Shown: positions 1 to 7,935 of the stretch, piece by piece
Numbering within the stretch: position 1 is the first letter of the stretch
Layout: every line of letters starts with the position of its first letter
Assembly (NCBI RefSeq): GCF_029625315.1
Contig: NZ_CP121110.1
Span: forward strand, 2,223,501 to 2,287,500
From: Flavobacterium ginsengisoli
GTDB lineage: Bacteria; Bacteroidota; Bacteroidia; Flavobacteriales; Flavobacteriaceae
Direction: 5' to 3'
Length of the DNA: 64,000 bases
The notes under the pieces: generated by a model
What the model saw: the letters and a program-made list of their open reading frames with translations, nothing else
The model's database searches: none
Told to the model about the DNA's origin: nothing
Made by a program: the position numbers and the translations under genes

Positions 1-1
1 A

Positions 2-58
2 AAACGAGTTGGTATGATTGGATACGGACTTGAAATTACAGAATACGTTAAATACTAA
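2..58 (+). CDS. C-terminal end of probable riboflavin biosynthesis protein RibBA (partial)
   Basis: The first 57 bases read in one frame as a short peptide ending GYGLEITEYVKY and a TAA stop at 56-58. The start lies outside the window. The ending KRVGMIGYGLEI resembles the C-terminus of the fused 3,4-dihydroxy-2-butanone-4-phosphate synthase/GTP cyclohydrolase II of Bacteroidota, as far as I recall that family. The next gene starts two bases after the stop, so the two are probably co-transcribed. Only 18 residues are visible, so the name is tentative. Confidence 0.45.
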   Translation, partial: KRVGMIGYGLEITEYVKY

Positions 59-59
59 T

Positions 60-458
60 ATGGGAACAGTAGAAGAAAGAATTCAAAAATCAGAAACTCG
101 AATTTTTAAAGCCGTTTTTCCTAGCACAACCAATCATTACGACACTCTTTTTGGAGGAACGGCACTACATCTTATGGATGAAGTTGCTTTTATCTGTGCT
201 ACTCGTTTTAGCCGTAAAAAAGTTGTAACGATTTCTACAGGTCAAATTGACTTTAAAAAAGCAATTCCAGCAGGAACTTTAATCGAATTAGTGGCAAAAG
301 TAGATAGCGTTGGAAGAACAAGCTGTAAAATTCATGTCGATATTTTTATGGAACAAATGTATTCTGAGCTTCGCGAAACGGTTGTTTCAGGAACTTTTTC
401 GTTTGTTGCTGTCGATGAAAACAAAAAACCAACGCCAATTTTAGACGATTTGGATTAA
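60..458 (+). CDS. Acyl-CoA thioesterase, hotdog fold (YciA-like)
   Basis: A 132-residue protein that should hydrolyse acyl-CoA thioesters in the cytoplasm. It contains the hotdog-family signature around residues 20-45, where the Asn-His-Tyr-Asp-Thr-Leu-Phe-Gly-Gly stretch and the following LMDEVAF helix carry the catalytic Asp region. The segment GQIDFKKAIPAGTLIEL is also typical of the acyl-CoA hydrolase family. I take the ATG at 60 as the start. A TTG at 18 is possible but falls inside the upstream gene, whose stop is at 58. Length fits single-domain YciA-type enzymes. The physiological substrate cannot be told from the sequence. Confidence 0.85.
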   Translation: MGTVEERIQKSETRIFKAVFPSTTNHYDTLFGGTALHLMDEVAFICATRFSRKKVVTISTGQIDFKKAIPAGTLIELVAKVDSVGRTSCKIHVDIFMEQMYSELRETVVSGTFSFVAVDENKKPTPILDDLD

Positions 459-569
459 TTTTTTAAAAAATCTCTTTTTCGGAAATACTGATACTTAGAC
501 ACTTGAAAATTATTTTAAAAAACTTCAAAAAAAAGTCTAAAAAAAGTTTTCAGAACCAAAAAACCGTCT

Positions 570-577
570 TATATTTG
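570..577 (+). promoter_or_regulatory. Promoter -7 element of the first tRNA-Ser
   Basis: TATATTTG matches the Bacteroidota -7 consensus TAnnTTTG, 32 bases before the tRNA. The second tRNA-Ser copy has the same element at 36783-36790 within a similar flank. No convincing TTG -33 element is visible in front of either. Confidence 0.55.
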
Positions 578-609
578 CACCCGCAATCAGACAATGAGAG
601 CAACATACT

Positions 610-693
610 GGAGAAATGGCAGAGCGGTCGAATGCGGCAGTCTTGAAAACTGTTGACTGTAACAGGTCCGGGGTTCGAATCCCTCTTTCTCCG
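610..693 (+). tRNA. tRNA-Ser (anticodon UGA), copy 1
   Basis: An 84-nt cloverleaf with acceptor stem GGAGAAA/TTTCTCC and discriminator G at 693. The D-arm contains AGCGGTCGAATGCGG, the anticodon loop is CTTGAAA with UGA, a long variable arm marks a class II (serine) tRNA, and the T-arm contains GGGTTCGAATCCC. No CCA is encoded. A 95-bp block from 603 to 697 recurs exactly at 36816-36910. The tRNA 3' end (679-695) is repeated once more at 905-921, as expected at a used integration site. Confidence 0.95.
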
Positions 694-695
694 CT
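679..695 (+). repeat. tRNA-Ser 3'-end core repeat (att-like), copy within the tRNA
   Basis: The 17-bp sequence ATCCCTCTTTCTCCGCT covers the 3' end of the tRNA-Ser gene and is repeated exactly at 905-921. Many tyrosine-recombinase elements integrate at tRNA 3' ends and leave such direct repeats. Confidence 0.6.
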
Positions 696-750
696 GAGAG
701 CTTAAAAAGAGACTTTTCAAAGTTTACAAAAAAGGCTAAAATTCACGGGA

Positions 751-780
751 AACCCTGCAGATCTTAAGATCAGCAGGGTT
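751..780 (+). terminator. Hairpin terminator after tRNA-Ser copy 1
   Basis: AACCCTGC and GCAGGGTT pair around the inner palindrome GATCTTAAGATC, giving a nearly perfect 30-nt stem with one A-A mismatch per side. A T-rich run follows. It would end the tRNA transcript. Confidence 0.6.
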
Positions 781-904
781 TTGTCTTTTAAGTGCATTTT
801 CATTATTTTCAAAACCGCACAGAACTTTCGTGGCAGAATCGTGGCGCAACACAGAAAAAAATATAATAAATGCAGTATATAAGAGGAATGAGCAAAAAGT
901 TGCT

Positions 905-921
905 ATCCCTCTTTCTCCGCT
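905..921 (+). repeat. tRNA-Ser 3'-end core repeat (att-like), displaced copy
   Basis: An exact 17-bp copy of the tRNA-Ser 3' end lying 226 bp downstream of the tRNA without the rest of the gene. It is the second half of a direct repeat pair with 679-695 and the best candidate for an old attachment site. Confidence 0.6.
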
Positions 922-953
922 TCATGAGATTTCTAAGAAAATCTTCAAAAAAC

Positions 954-987
954 AAAAACCTTTAGATCTTACGATTTAAAGGTTTTT
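954..987. terminator. Hairpin, possible bidirectional terminator
   Basis: AAAAACCTTTA pairs with TAAAGGTTTTT around a short loop. A/T runs on both sides mean it could act in either direction between the tRNA and the aldo/keto reductase. Confidence 0.5.
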
Positions 988-1187
988 CTGCTTTTACAAT
1001 TATGTTTTCAAGACTTCTGAAGCCACCTAAATCATAACGCCAGATCTAGCAATCATTTGGAGGTTGATTTACTACTCTAAAAGACATTAATCACTCTTTT
1101 TTTGACAATAAAATAGCATTTTGTAACAGTGACACATTTTCTTTTAAACTTTTGTTTTCAATCTCCATTTTTTTGTATAAACCAACC

Positions 1188-2138
1188 TTAAGTCCATTCT
1201 GGAAACTGCGTTTTATTTAAGTCAAGCTTTTCAATTTCTTTTATATCAGCACTATCAAGTTTAAAATCAAAAATGTCAAGATTTTCTATAATATGTACTT
1301 TTTGAGAAGATCTCGGAATAGCTACAATGCCACGTTGGTAATGCCATCTCAAACTTACCTGCGCAGTAGTTTTACCATGTTTTTGAGCAATTTTAGTTAA
1401 TATTTCATTTGTAAAAAGACCATTACGACCTTCTGCAAAAGGAGCCCATGCTTGCATTTGGATATTATGCTGTTTTAATACCTTAAAGTCATTTGTCTGC
1501 TGAAAATAAGCGTGTGTTTCAATTTGATTTATCACAGGTTTTACCTCAGCATAAGATAAAAGAGCATCTAGTTGTACCGGATCGAAATTGCTTATGCCAA
1601 TAGCTTTAATTTTTCCCGCTTTATAAAGTTCTTCCATTGCTTTCCAAGATCCTTTCACATCACCTCTTGGACGATGAATCAGATACAGATCAAGATATTC
1701 AAGTTGCAGTTTTCTTAGTGTCTCTTCAAAACCTTTTTTAGCATTTTCATAACCAGCATCATCAACCCATAGTTTTGATGTAACAAAAAGCTTTTTCCTG
1801 TCAATTCCGCTTTGTTTTATGCCTCTGCCCACTGCTTCTTCATTTCCATACACTTTTGCAGTATCAAGAAGACGATAACCTGCCGATATAGCTTCAGCAA
1901 CTGATTGCTGGCACACTTCCCCACTAAGACCATATGTGCCAAATCCTAATATAGGCATTTTGACACCGTTATTCAGCTTGACATCTGGAATCTGAACATC
2001 TTTTTTATCTACGACAACATTTCCGAATAGTTCAGGCATTCCAAAAACACCTAAGTAAATTCCTGCGGCCGCGAATTTTGCACTGGTTTGTAAAAAACTG
2101 CGTCGGCTTATTTCATTTTTTTGGTTTTGAGAACTCAT
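1188..2138 (-). CDS. Tat-exported aldo/keto reductase
   Basis: A 316-residue NAD(P)H-dependent oxidoreductase of the aldo/keto reductase superfamily. The N-terminus carries a twin-arginine motif (SRRSFLQ, residues 11-17) followed by a hydrophobic stretch, so the folded enzyme is probably exported to the periplasm by Tat. The catalytic tetrad is visible: Asp92 and Tyr97 in LDTAKVYGNE, Lys122 in TSKLW, and His155 in LIHRP. GISNF and the late IPRSSQKVH motif (NADP-binding region) are also present. It lies alone, downstream of the GH97 gene and its terminator. The substrate is unknown. A role in sugar oxidoreduction would fit the neighbourhood but is inference. Confidence 0.88.
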   Translation of the reverse strand: MSSQNQKNEISRRSFLQTSAKFAAAGIYLGVFGMPELFGNVVVDKKDVQIPDVKLNNGVKMPILGFGTYGLSGEVCQQSVAEAISAGYRLLDTAKVYGNEEAVGRGIKQSGIDRKKLFVTSKLWVDDAGYENAKKGFEETLRKLQLEYLDLYLIHRPRGDVKGSWKAMEELYKAGKIKAIGISNFDPVQLDALLSYAEVKPVINQIETHAYFQQTNDFKVLKQHNIQMQAWAPFAEGRNGLFTNEILTKIAQKHGKTTAQVSLRWHYQRGIVAIPRSSQKVHIIENLDIFDFKLDSADIKEIEKLDLNKTQFPEWT

Positions 2139-2288
2139 ATTTCTGGTATTAGTCGATTCATAAAATCAATTACTAAAAGTAAATATTATATTTTAAAAAT
2201 GAAGCTCATTTTTTTGAATTCCTAAGATCTTAATACTCTTAGTTTCTTTTACTAAACAGATATTATTCATTGTTATTTTTTCACGTAA

Positions 2289-2322
2289 TAAAAAAGGCGC
2301 TTAAAAATTTTAAGCACCTCTT
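2289..2322 (-). terminator. Terminator downstream of the GH97 gene
   Basis: On the minus strand AGGTGCTTAAAA pairs with TTTTAAGCGCCT and is followed by TTTTTTATT. It sits 30-60 bases past the GH97 stop. Confidence 0.65.
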
Positions 2323-2349
2323 TTTGTAATTCATTTTACCAATCAATTA

Positions 2350-4280
2350 TTACTTTACAAACTCAATAATAAAACCTCCTTTTGGAGCCATATTGTATTT
2401 CCACTTAGCATCAATTGGATGAGTTTCTACTTTAAAATCCATCAACGGATCTTTACCTTCAGAAATGATTCTGAATTTTGAATACCCTTTTCCGTATTTA
2501 GTCAGATCAATAAAAACAGGCAAAGATGTGTTAGTTCCGTTTATCCCAATAATATAAGAAAGATTATCTTTTTTACGTGACAACACGATTGATTTTCCTG
2601 GTTCTGCCACAATAGCCTCGGTTTTATCCCAAGTTGCCGGCATTTCTTTCAATAAGTTTTTAAGTTCATTAGGCAATGAATTAAACACTTCTTCCGAATC
2701 GGCAAAATGAATAATCCCTGAGGTATAAATCATAGCCATTGCCAATTCATGAACCGAAGTATTTAAACGTGTATATTTTCTAAAAGTTAAAGCAAATGGC
2801 GTGTAATCAGCTGGACCAGCAACGTTTCTTGTAAAAGGCAATACGGTATTTTGTTCTCTTGCTTTTTCTGGAAATCTTGGTTCATAAAAATAACTTTCTG
2901 TTCCTAAAATAGCTTCTGCGGTTACAAAATTCGGCCATGTTCTGTGCCAGCCTCTTGGAACTGTTGTCCCATGTAAGTTTACCAATAAATGTTCTTTTGT
3001 TGCATCTTCAAAAACGCCTTGCAAAGATGCCATAACTTCTTGTCTGTCTGAACACCAAAAGTCAATTTTTACTCCTTTTATTCCCATTTCAGCCAATTCT
3101 TTAAATCTCTTTTTCTTTTTTCTGAATCAAAGTATTCTGCTGAAAATCCCCAAACTAATGGCTGCACTCCTTTAGACAATGCATAATCTACAATTTTCCC
3201 TTCCTTGTTGGCTTTTTCCCAACCAGCATCAAAAAGCGTGTATTTGAAACCAAATGAAGCCGAAACATCCGTAAATTTATTATACATTTCTGGCGTAAAA
3301 TCTTCTGGATGCGACCACCACGACCAAGCCGCTTTTCCAGATTGAATCCAAGAAACATCTTTAATTTTAGAAGCTGGAGCTAAATCAGTAATCATTGTAG
3401 ACAATAAAATATTACCTGCATTATCTCCAATCATAATAACTCTCCAAGGCATTGTCCACGGTTCTGCAGACTCAGGATATGCATTTCCTTTATCTGGTAA
3501 TGGCAAAGTAAATTTCTCATCATTTTTAGCAAAGGCAATGGTGTACATTCCGTTTTTAGAATCTGGCGCTAAATGACAGCCTGGAAATGAACCGTCTGTA
3601 CCAGATTCTGCAATCAGTACCCAGTTTTTAGCATCGTTTACATTAAAAAGTGCTGGCATACACCAACCAATAGATTCGTTTCGAGCACCGCTTATTGGAT
3701 CTCCTGATTTTACATTTACATAAAAATCTTCATAACCCGGTGTATAATCTCCAGCCTTATTATAAGGTTGCAACCATCCTTTTGCTTTTTGATCGATATG
3801 GAATCCCGTTAGTTCATTTTTAAGAATTTTAGATCCATTCGCTTTATTATCAAACTTATATCTAAAAGCAACGCCTTCTTCTCCTGCAATTAAGTCTATC
3901 GTCATCAAAGCACCTTGCTTGTTTTTGAAAGTGATGCTTTTGGTTTTAAAAACATGATCAGCTATTTTATTATTGGCCACTTTAAGTTCATATTTCTCAC
4001 GTTTTTCTTCTATTGGAGAAACATTTACAACAGATAATCCAGTAGTAAAATCATCATTCTCGAAAGTCAATCCAAGAGGAGAATCAAGTATAACAGCTTT
4101 ATCATGACGCGTAACTTTATAAGACAATTGTCCGTCTTCGCTTAAAGACAGTGAGATCTGATTGAGATTGTCCTTAGATTTTAGCGAAAGTGATGTATTC
4201 TGTGCCTTACAATTCGTCAGCAGAAAAAATACTGACGGCATCAGGACAATTAAAAATCGGTTTACAAACTTTTTTTTCAT
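2350..4280 (-). CDS. Glycoside hydrolase family 97 (alpha-galactosidase/alpha-glucosidase), one frameshift
   Basis: Two overlapping frames (4280-3078 and 3096-2350) together give one GH97 enzyme of about 643 residues, the usual family length. The N-terminus has a lipoprotein-like signal (hydrophobic stretch, then LLTNCKAQ), so it is probably anchored in a membrane facing the periplasm. The N-terminal beta-sandwich is followed by the (beta/alpha)8 barrel, with KYTLFDAGWE and, after the break, GVKIDFWCSDRQ, where the Asp matches the region of the nucleophile in retaining GH97 alpha-galactosidases. The break lies at 3103-3105: adding one T to the coding strand gives RDFKELAEMGIKG, the expected continuation. 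I therefore consider the gene intact and the frameshift probably a sequence error. It is followed within an operon-like spacing by galM on its upstream side (24 bp). Choice between alpha-galactosidase and alpha-glucosidase is open; the neighbouring GH27/GH36 genes favour galactosides. Confidence 0.85.
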
Positions 4281-4304
4281 TATATAAATATTTAAAGGTG
4301 ATAG

Positions 4305-5336
4305 TTAAATTTTGTCAGTTACTATATCAAAAGTATAAGCAATGGTTTCATCGTAGATTTGACCTGCTCCAAATAAAGTGTTAGGAAAATATTCATGATT
4401 GGGACTGTCAGGATAATACTGACATTCTAAACAAAGTCCGTCAAAAGATTGGTATAATTTAGAATGTTCACCGATTAGTGCACTGTCTAAATAATCTCCT
4501 GTATAAAGCTGCACACCCGGATATGAAGTATAAACTCGCATTATTCTACCTGATTTTTCTTCAATCAATTTACAAACAAGTTTTTCATCAACACGATTGC
4601 GATCTAAAACATAATAAAGATTTAGTCCCTTGTTTTGCATTACGTCACCCAGTTTATCATTCATAAATAAATATTCATCAGCTAGTATAATTTTTCCTGT
4701 CGGAATATAGTCGGCCGTACTTTCTAATATTTTTGATCCTTGAATGGTTAATCTATGATTGTGAATTTTATCTTGACAAGCTGATAAATTGAAATAAGAA
4801 TGATTGGTAAAATTAAGCGGAGTCAATTCGCTGGCTTCCGCCAAAAACTGAATTTTCAATTCGTTTTGATCAGTCCATTTATAAATCACTTTTAGATTTA
4901 CATCTCCCGGAAAACCACCTTCTCCACTCCTGTTTTCAAGTGAAAAAATCACAGCATCGTTTTCTATTTTAAAATCGAATATTTTAGAATTAAATCCTGC
5001 TGAACCGCTGTGATTGTTATTTTTTCCGTCGTTTTTATCCAGATAATACGTTTTATTCTCAATAGAAAACGAAGCATTATTTATTCGGTTTGCAAAACGC
5101 CCGATTGTCGCTCCGATATAAGCCTTGTCTTTTAAATAACCTTCTAAAGTAGGAAAACCTAAAACTACATTTTCTTTCTTCCCATTTTTATCTGGCACAA
5201 CTATGGATTTTACTATGGCACCAAAATTAAGCGACTCCACATAATTTCCTTGGCTGTTTGTAATAGTAAATTTGAAAATTTCTTGGCCTGAAAACCAGCC
5301 AAAAGACTCGTATGCAATTATATTGGTAGAATTCAT
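4305..5336 (-). CDS. galM: Aldose 1-epimerase (galactose mutarotase)
   Basis: A 343-residue enzyme interconverting alpha and beta anomers of hexoses, needed when glycosidases release one anomer only. Family motifs are visible: GATIGRFANRI near residue 90, the catalytic His in NHSYFNLS near 176, and the catalytic Glu in the LCLECQYYPDSPNH motif near residue 310. No signal peptide is seen, so it should act in the cytoplasm. It is co-oriented with GH97 24 bp downstream and divergent from the AraC regulator, with 137 bp between, where control sites for both are likely. Confidence 0.9.
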   Translation of the reverse strand: MNSTNIIAYESFGWFSGQEIFKFTITNSQGNYVESLNFGAIVKSIVVPDKNGKKENVVLGFPTLEGYLKDKAYIGATIGRFANRINNASFSIENKTYYLDKNDGKNNNHSGSAGFNSKIFDFKIENDAVIFSLENRSGEGGFPGDVNLKVIYKWTDQNELKIQFLAEASELTPLNFTNHSYFNLSACQDKIHNHRLTIQGSKILESTADYIPTGKIILADEYLFMNDKLGDVMQNKGLNLYYVLDRNRVDEKLVCKLIEEKSGRIMRVYTSYPGVQLYTGDYLDSALIGEHSKLYQSFDGLCLECQYYPDSPNHEYFPNTLFGAGQIYDETIAYTFDIVTDKI

Positions 5337-5473
5337 ATTGGTTTAAAAAAGGTCAGAAAAGATTTAAGTTAGATTAGAATTTCAAATTTACTTTTGATAA
5401 TTGTGCTTAAAATGGACATTTTTTTTGAAAGCATGGATTAAATTATGATATTTGAAAAACAAGATTCAGGAAA

Positions 5474-6382
5474 ATGAAAAACGCATCGCAAAAGGAAAAA
5501 ATAAAAGTTAAAGAAGGTTTTTTAGGACAGCGCATGATTGTAATTCCTAAAAACATACTTTCCAATATCAAAAAGAATCCGCTTATTTCGGGTTTGTATT
5601 TTACCGATATTGGCGTTTTTCCTAATGCGAGCCATCATTCCATGAAGCGAAAACACGGAAGCAAACAATATATCCTGATTTATTGTTATAAAGGAGAAGG
5701 CATTATTAGCCGAGAAAACAAAACCATTACACTCAAAGCCAATACCTTTTATATTATTCCGCCAGAAGTTGCGCATGATTATTATGCTTTAAAACAAAAT
5801 CCGTGGAGTATTTATTGGATTCATTTTACTGGACCACAAGCACCTTATTTTTACGATAAATTCATAACCGAATATCCTGATACCGCTCCGCAATTATCGC
5901 TTGAAGAAAGACGTATCGAACTATTTGACAACATATTAGACGTTATGGAAGATGGTTACAGCTCCAGCAATCTCGAATTTGCCAATTTATCTTTATGGCA
6001 GCTACTGAATACCTTTTTGTATGAGAAATTTTTCATTCAAAAAAACCGAAAATTTTCAGAGGATAATACTATTGAGTCGGCTATTGATTACATGAAAAAG
6101 CATCTGGAACTTTCGCTAAAAATAAACGATGTTGCGACTTATTTTAATTATTCATCATCACATTTTTTTACCTTATTTAAGAAACAGACTGGTTATTCTC
6201 CTATACATTATTTCAATTATCTAAAAATGCAGAAAGCCTGTCAATACCTAAGTTTTACGACTATGAGCATAAAAGAAATCAGTTTTAATTTAGGTTTTAA
6301 TGATCCGTTATATTTCTCCCGTTTATTCAAGAAAATAATGAGTACATCACCTATTCAATATCGAACAGAATATAAGCAGTAA
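5474..6382 (+). CDS. AraC-family transcriptional regulator
   Basis: A 302-residue regulator with an N-terminal cupin-like sensor domain (residues 40-110, including the metal-free barrel stretch YIIPPEVAHDYY) and a C-terminal double helix-turn-helix of the AraC type (about 200-300, with VATYFNYSSSHFFTLFKKQTGYSP and the second helix LGFNDPLYFSRLFKK; shown in parts). It is divergent from galM/GH97 and is followed by the sugar transporter 129 bp downstream, so it probably activates one or both units when a sugar is bound. The inducer is not visible from sequence. Confidence 0.88.
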   Translation: MKNASQKEKIKVKEGFLGQRMIVIPKNILSNIKKNPLISGLYFTDIGVFPNASHHSMKRKHGSKQYILIYCYKGEGIISRENKTITLKANTFYIIPPEVAHDYYALKQNPWSIYWIHFTGPQAPYFYDKFITEYPDTAPQLSLEERRIELFDNILDVMEDGYSSSNLEFANLSLWQLLNTFLYEKFFIQKNRKFSEDNTIESAIDYMKKHLELSLKINDVATYFNYSSSHFFTLFKKQTGYSPIHYFNYLKMQKACQYLSFTTMSIKEISFNLGFNDPLYFSRLFKKIMSTSPIQYRTEYKQ

Positions 6383-6510
6383 CGCAATTGTTTTCGGATT
6401 TTAAAACATGATGCCAAAAAATCAGATTATAATCCATCTATTCAAAAAAAATATCCATAAATCAAAGGTTCCGATTCCGCTAATTTTACAAAAGCTATTA
6501 AAACCTTTTT

Positions 6511-7917
6511 ATGAAAAATTACAATTATACCTTTTTACTATCAATTAGTCTAGTTGCAGCACTGGGTGGTTTACTCTTTGGCTACGACTGGGTTGTTATT
6601 GGCGGAGCAAAACCATTTTACGAAATTTATTTTGGCATTTCAGATTCTCCAGCTCTTCAAGGCTGGGCAATGAGCAGTGCTCTTGTTGGCTGTGTGGCAG
6701 GTGCCGCTGTTGCAGGAAAACTAGCCGACACTTACGGAAGACGTCCTCTACTGATTGCTGCCGCCGTATTATTCTCCTTATCGGCAATTGGAACAGGAGC
6801 TTCAGAAACCTTCAACATATTTATTGTCTGGCGTATTATTGGAGGAATCGGAATTGGAGTTGCTTCTACCATTTCGCCTTTATATATTGCAGAAATCGCA
6901 CCTCAGGAAACCCGCGGGCTTTTCGTGTCCATAAACCAACTTACCGTAGTTATCGGAATTCTTGCGAGCACAGATTACAAACATGCTAATCACAGAAGTT
7001 ATTCCAACTGGTTACTCTCACGCACAGATTCTTGCTTCTTGGAACGGACAAACTGGATGGCGATGGATGTTTTGGGCAGGATTTTTCCGGCTGTTCTTTT
7101 CTTTCTATTAATGTTTCTGATTCCAGAAAGCCCAAGATATTTGGCTAAAAAAGACAATCAAAATTCGGCAGAAGACACTCTTGCTAAAATTGGAGGAATT
7201 GATTATGCTAGAGAAGAGCTTTCAAAAATTAAAGAAACTTTTACACACGAAAGCGAAAAGACCGATTTCAAAATATTATTCGACAAAAAAGCTTTTTCGA
7301 TCTTAATTATCGGAATCGTATTGGCCGCTTTCCAACAATGGTGCGGTATTAATATCATTTTCAATTACGCTCAAGAAATCTTTGTTTCGGCTGGTTACAG
7401 TATAAACGATTTGTTCATGAATATTGTGATAACAGGAAGCATTAACTTGGTTTTCACTCTAGTTGCTATGGGAACTGTAGACAAATTAGGCCGTAAAAAA
7501 CTAATGCTTTTTGGTTCTGGAGCACTTGCTGTAATCTATGCTTTACTAGGATATTTTTATTATACCAATGTTACCGGATTTCCATTGTTGCTATTGGTAT
7601 TATTAGCCATTGCCATTTATGCAATGTCTCTTGCTCCTATTACTTGGGTTATTTTATCTGAAATTTTCCCTAACCGAATTAGAGGTGTAGCAATGTCTAT
7701 TGCCACTTTTGCGCTCTGGATTGCTTCTGCAATATTAGTACAGACCTTTCCAATTTTTAACAACTATCTGGGCACGTCAGGCACTTTCTGGCTGTATGGA
7801 ATTATCTGTGCCTTAGGATTTCTATTTGTTTTCAGAAAACTTCCTGAAACAAAAAACAAAAGTCTTGAAGAGATTGAGGAGCTTATGGCTGCTGATCAAT
7901 CAAAACATATTCAATAA
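6511..7917 (+). CDS. MFS sugar/proton symporter (XylE-like), two compensating frameshifts
   Basis: A 12-helix sugar porter of 468 residues with the family hallmarks: FGYDWVVIGG in helix 1, DTYGRRPLL in loop 2-3, PESPRYL in the central loop, DKLGRKKLM in loop 8-9, and PETKNKSLEEIEE at the end. Residues 152 to about 190 are out of frame. GCGAGC at 6964-6969 has one base too many, and one A is missing near 7081. Reading the other frame in between gives QITNMLI, then GWRWMFWAGIFPAVLFF, the expected helix 5-6 region. The two changes cancel, so the frame looks open, but the stated translation is wrong in the middle. The gene is followed 18 bp later by the DUF5107/TPR gene, probably in one operon. 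It imports the free sugar; which one is not decidable. Confidence 0.88.
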   Translation: MKNYNYTFLLSISLVAALGGLLFGYDWVVIGGAKPFYEIYFGISDSPALQGWAMSSALVGCVAGAAVAGKLADTYGRRPLLIAAAVLFSLSAIGTGASETFNIFIVWRIIGGIGIGVASTISPLYIAEIAPQETRGLFVSINQLTVVIGILASTDYKHANHRSYSNWLLSRTDSCFLERTNWMAMDVLGRIFPAVLFFLLMFLIPESPRYLAKKDNQNSAEDTLAKIGGIDYAREELSKIKETFTHESEKTDFKILFDKKAFSILIIGIVLAAFQQWCGINIIFNYAQEIFVSAGYSINDLFMNIVITGSINLVFTLVAMGTVDKLGRKKLMLFGSGALAVIYALLGYFYYTNVTGFPLLLLVLLAIAIYAMSLAPITWVILSEIFPNRIRGVAMSIATFALWIASAILVQTFPIFNNYLGTSGTFWLYGIICALGFLFVFRKLPETKNKSLEEIEELMAADQSKHIQ

Positions 7918-7935
7918 TTTAAATTTCATTACATC

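Larger units (their letters stand above)
694..1187. other. Gene-free stretch with att-like remnant and hairpins
   Basis: No credible gene is seen in these 494 bases. They hold the hairpin at 751-780, an imperfect repeat of CGTGGC (830-846), the second copy of the tRNA 3'-end repeat at 905-921, and a second hairpin at 954-987. The 226 bp between the two tRNA-end repeats looks like the scar of an integrated element, but no integrase gene or fragment could be read. Confidence 0.5.
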
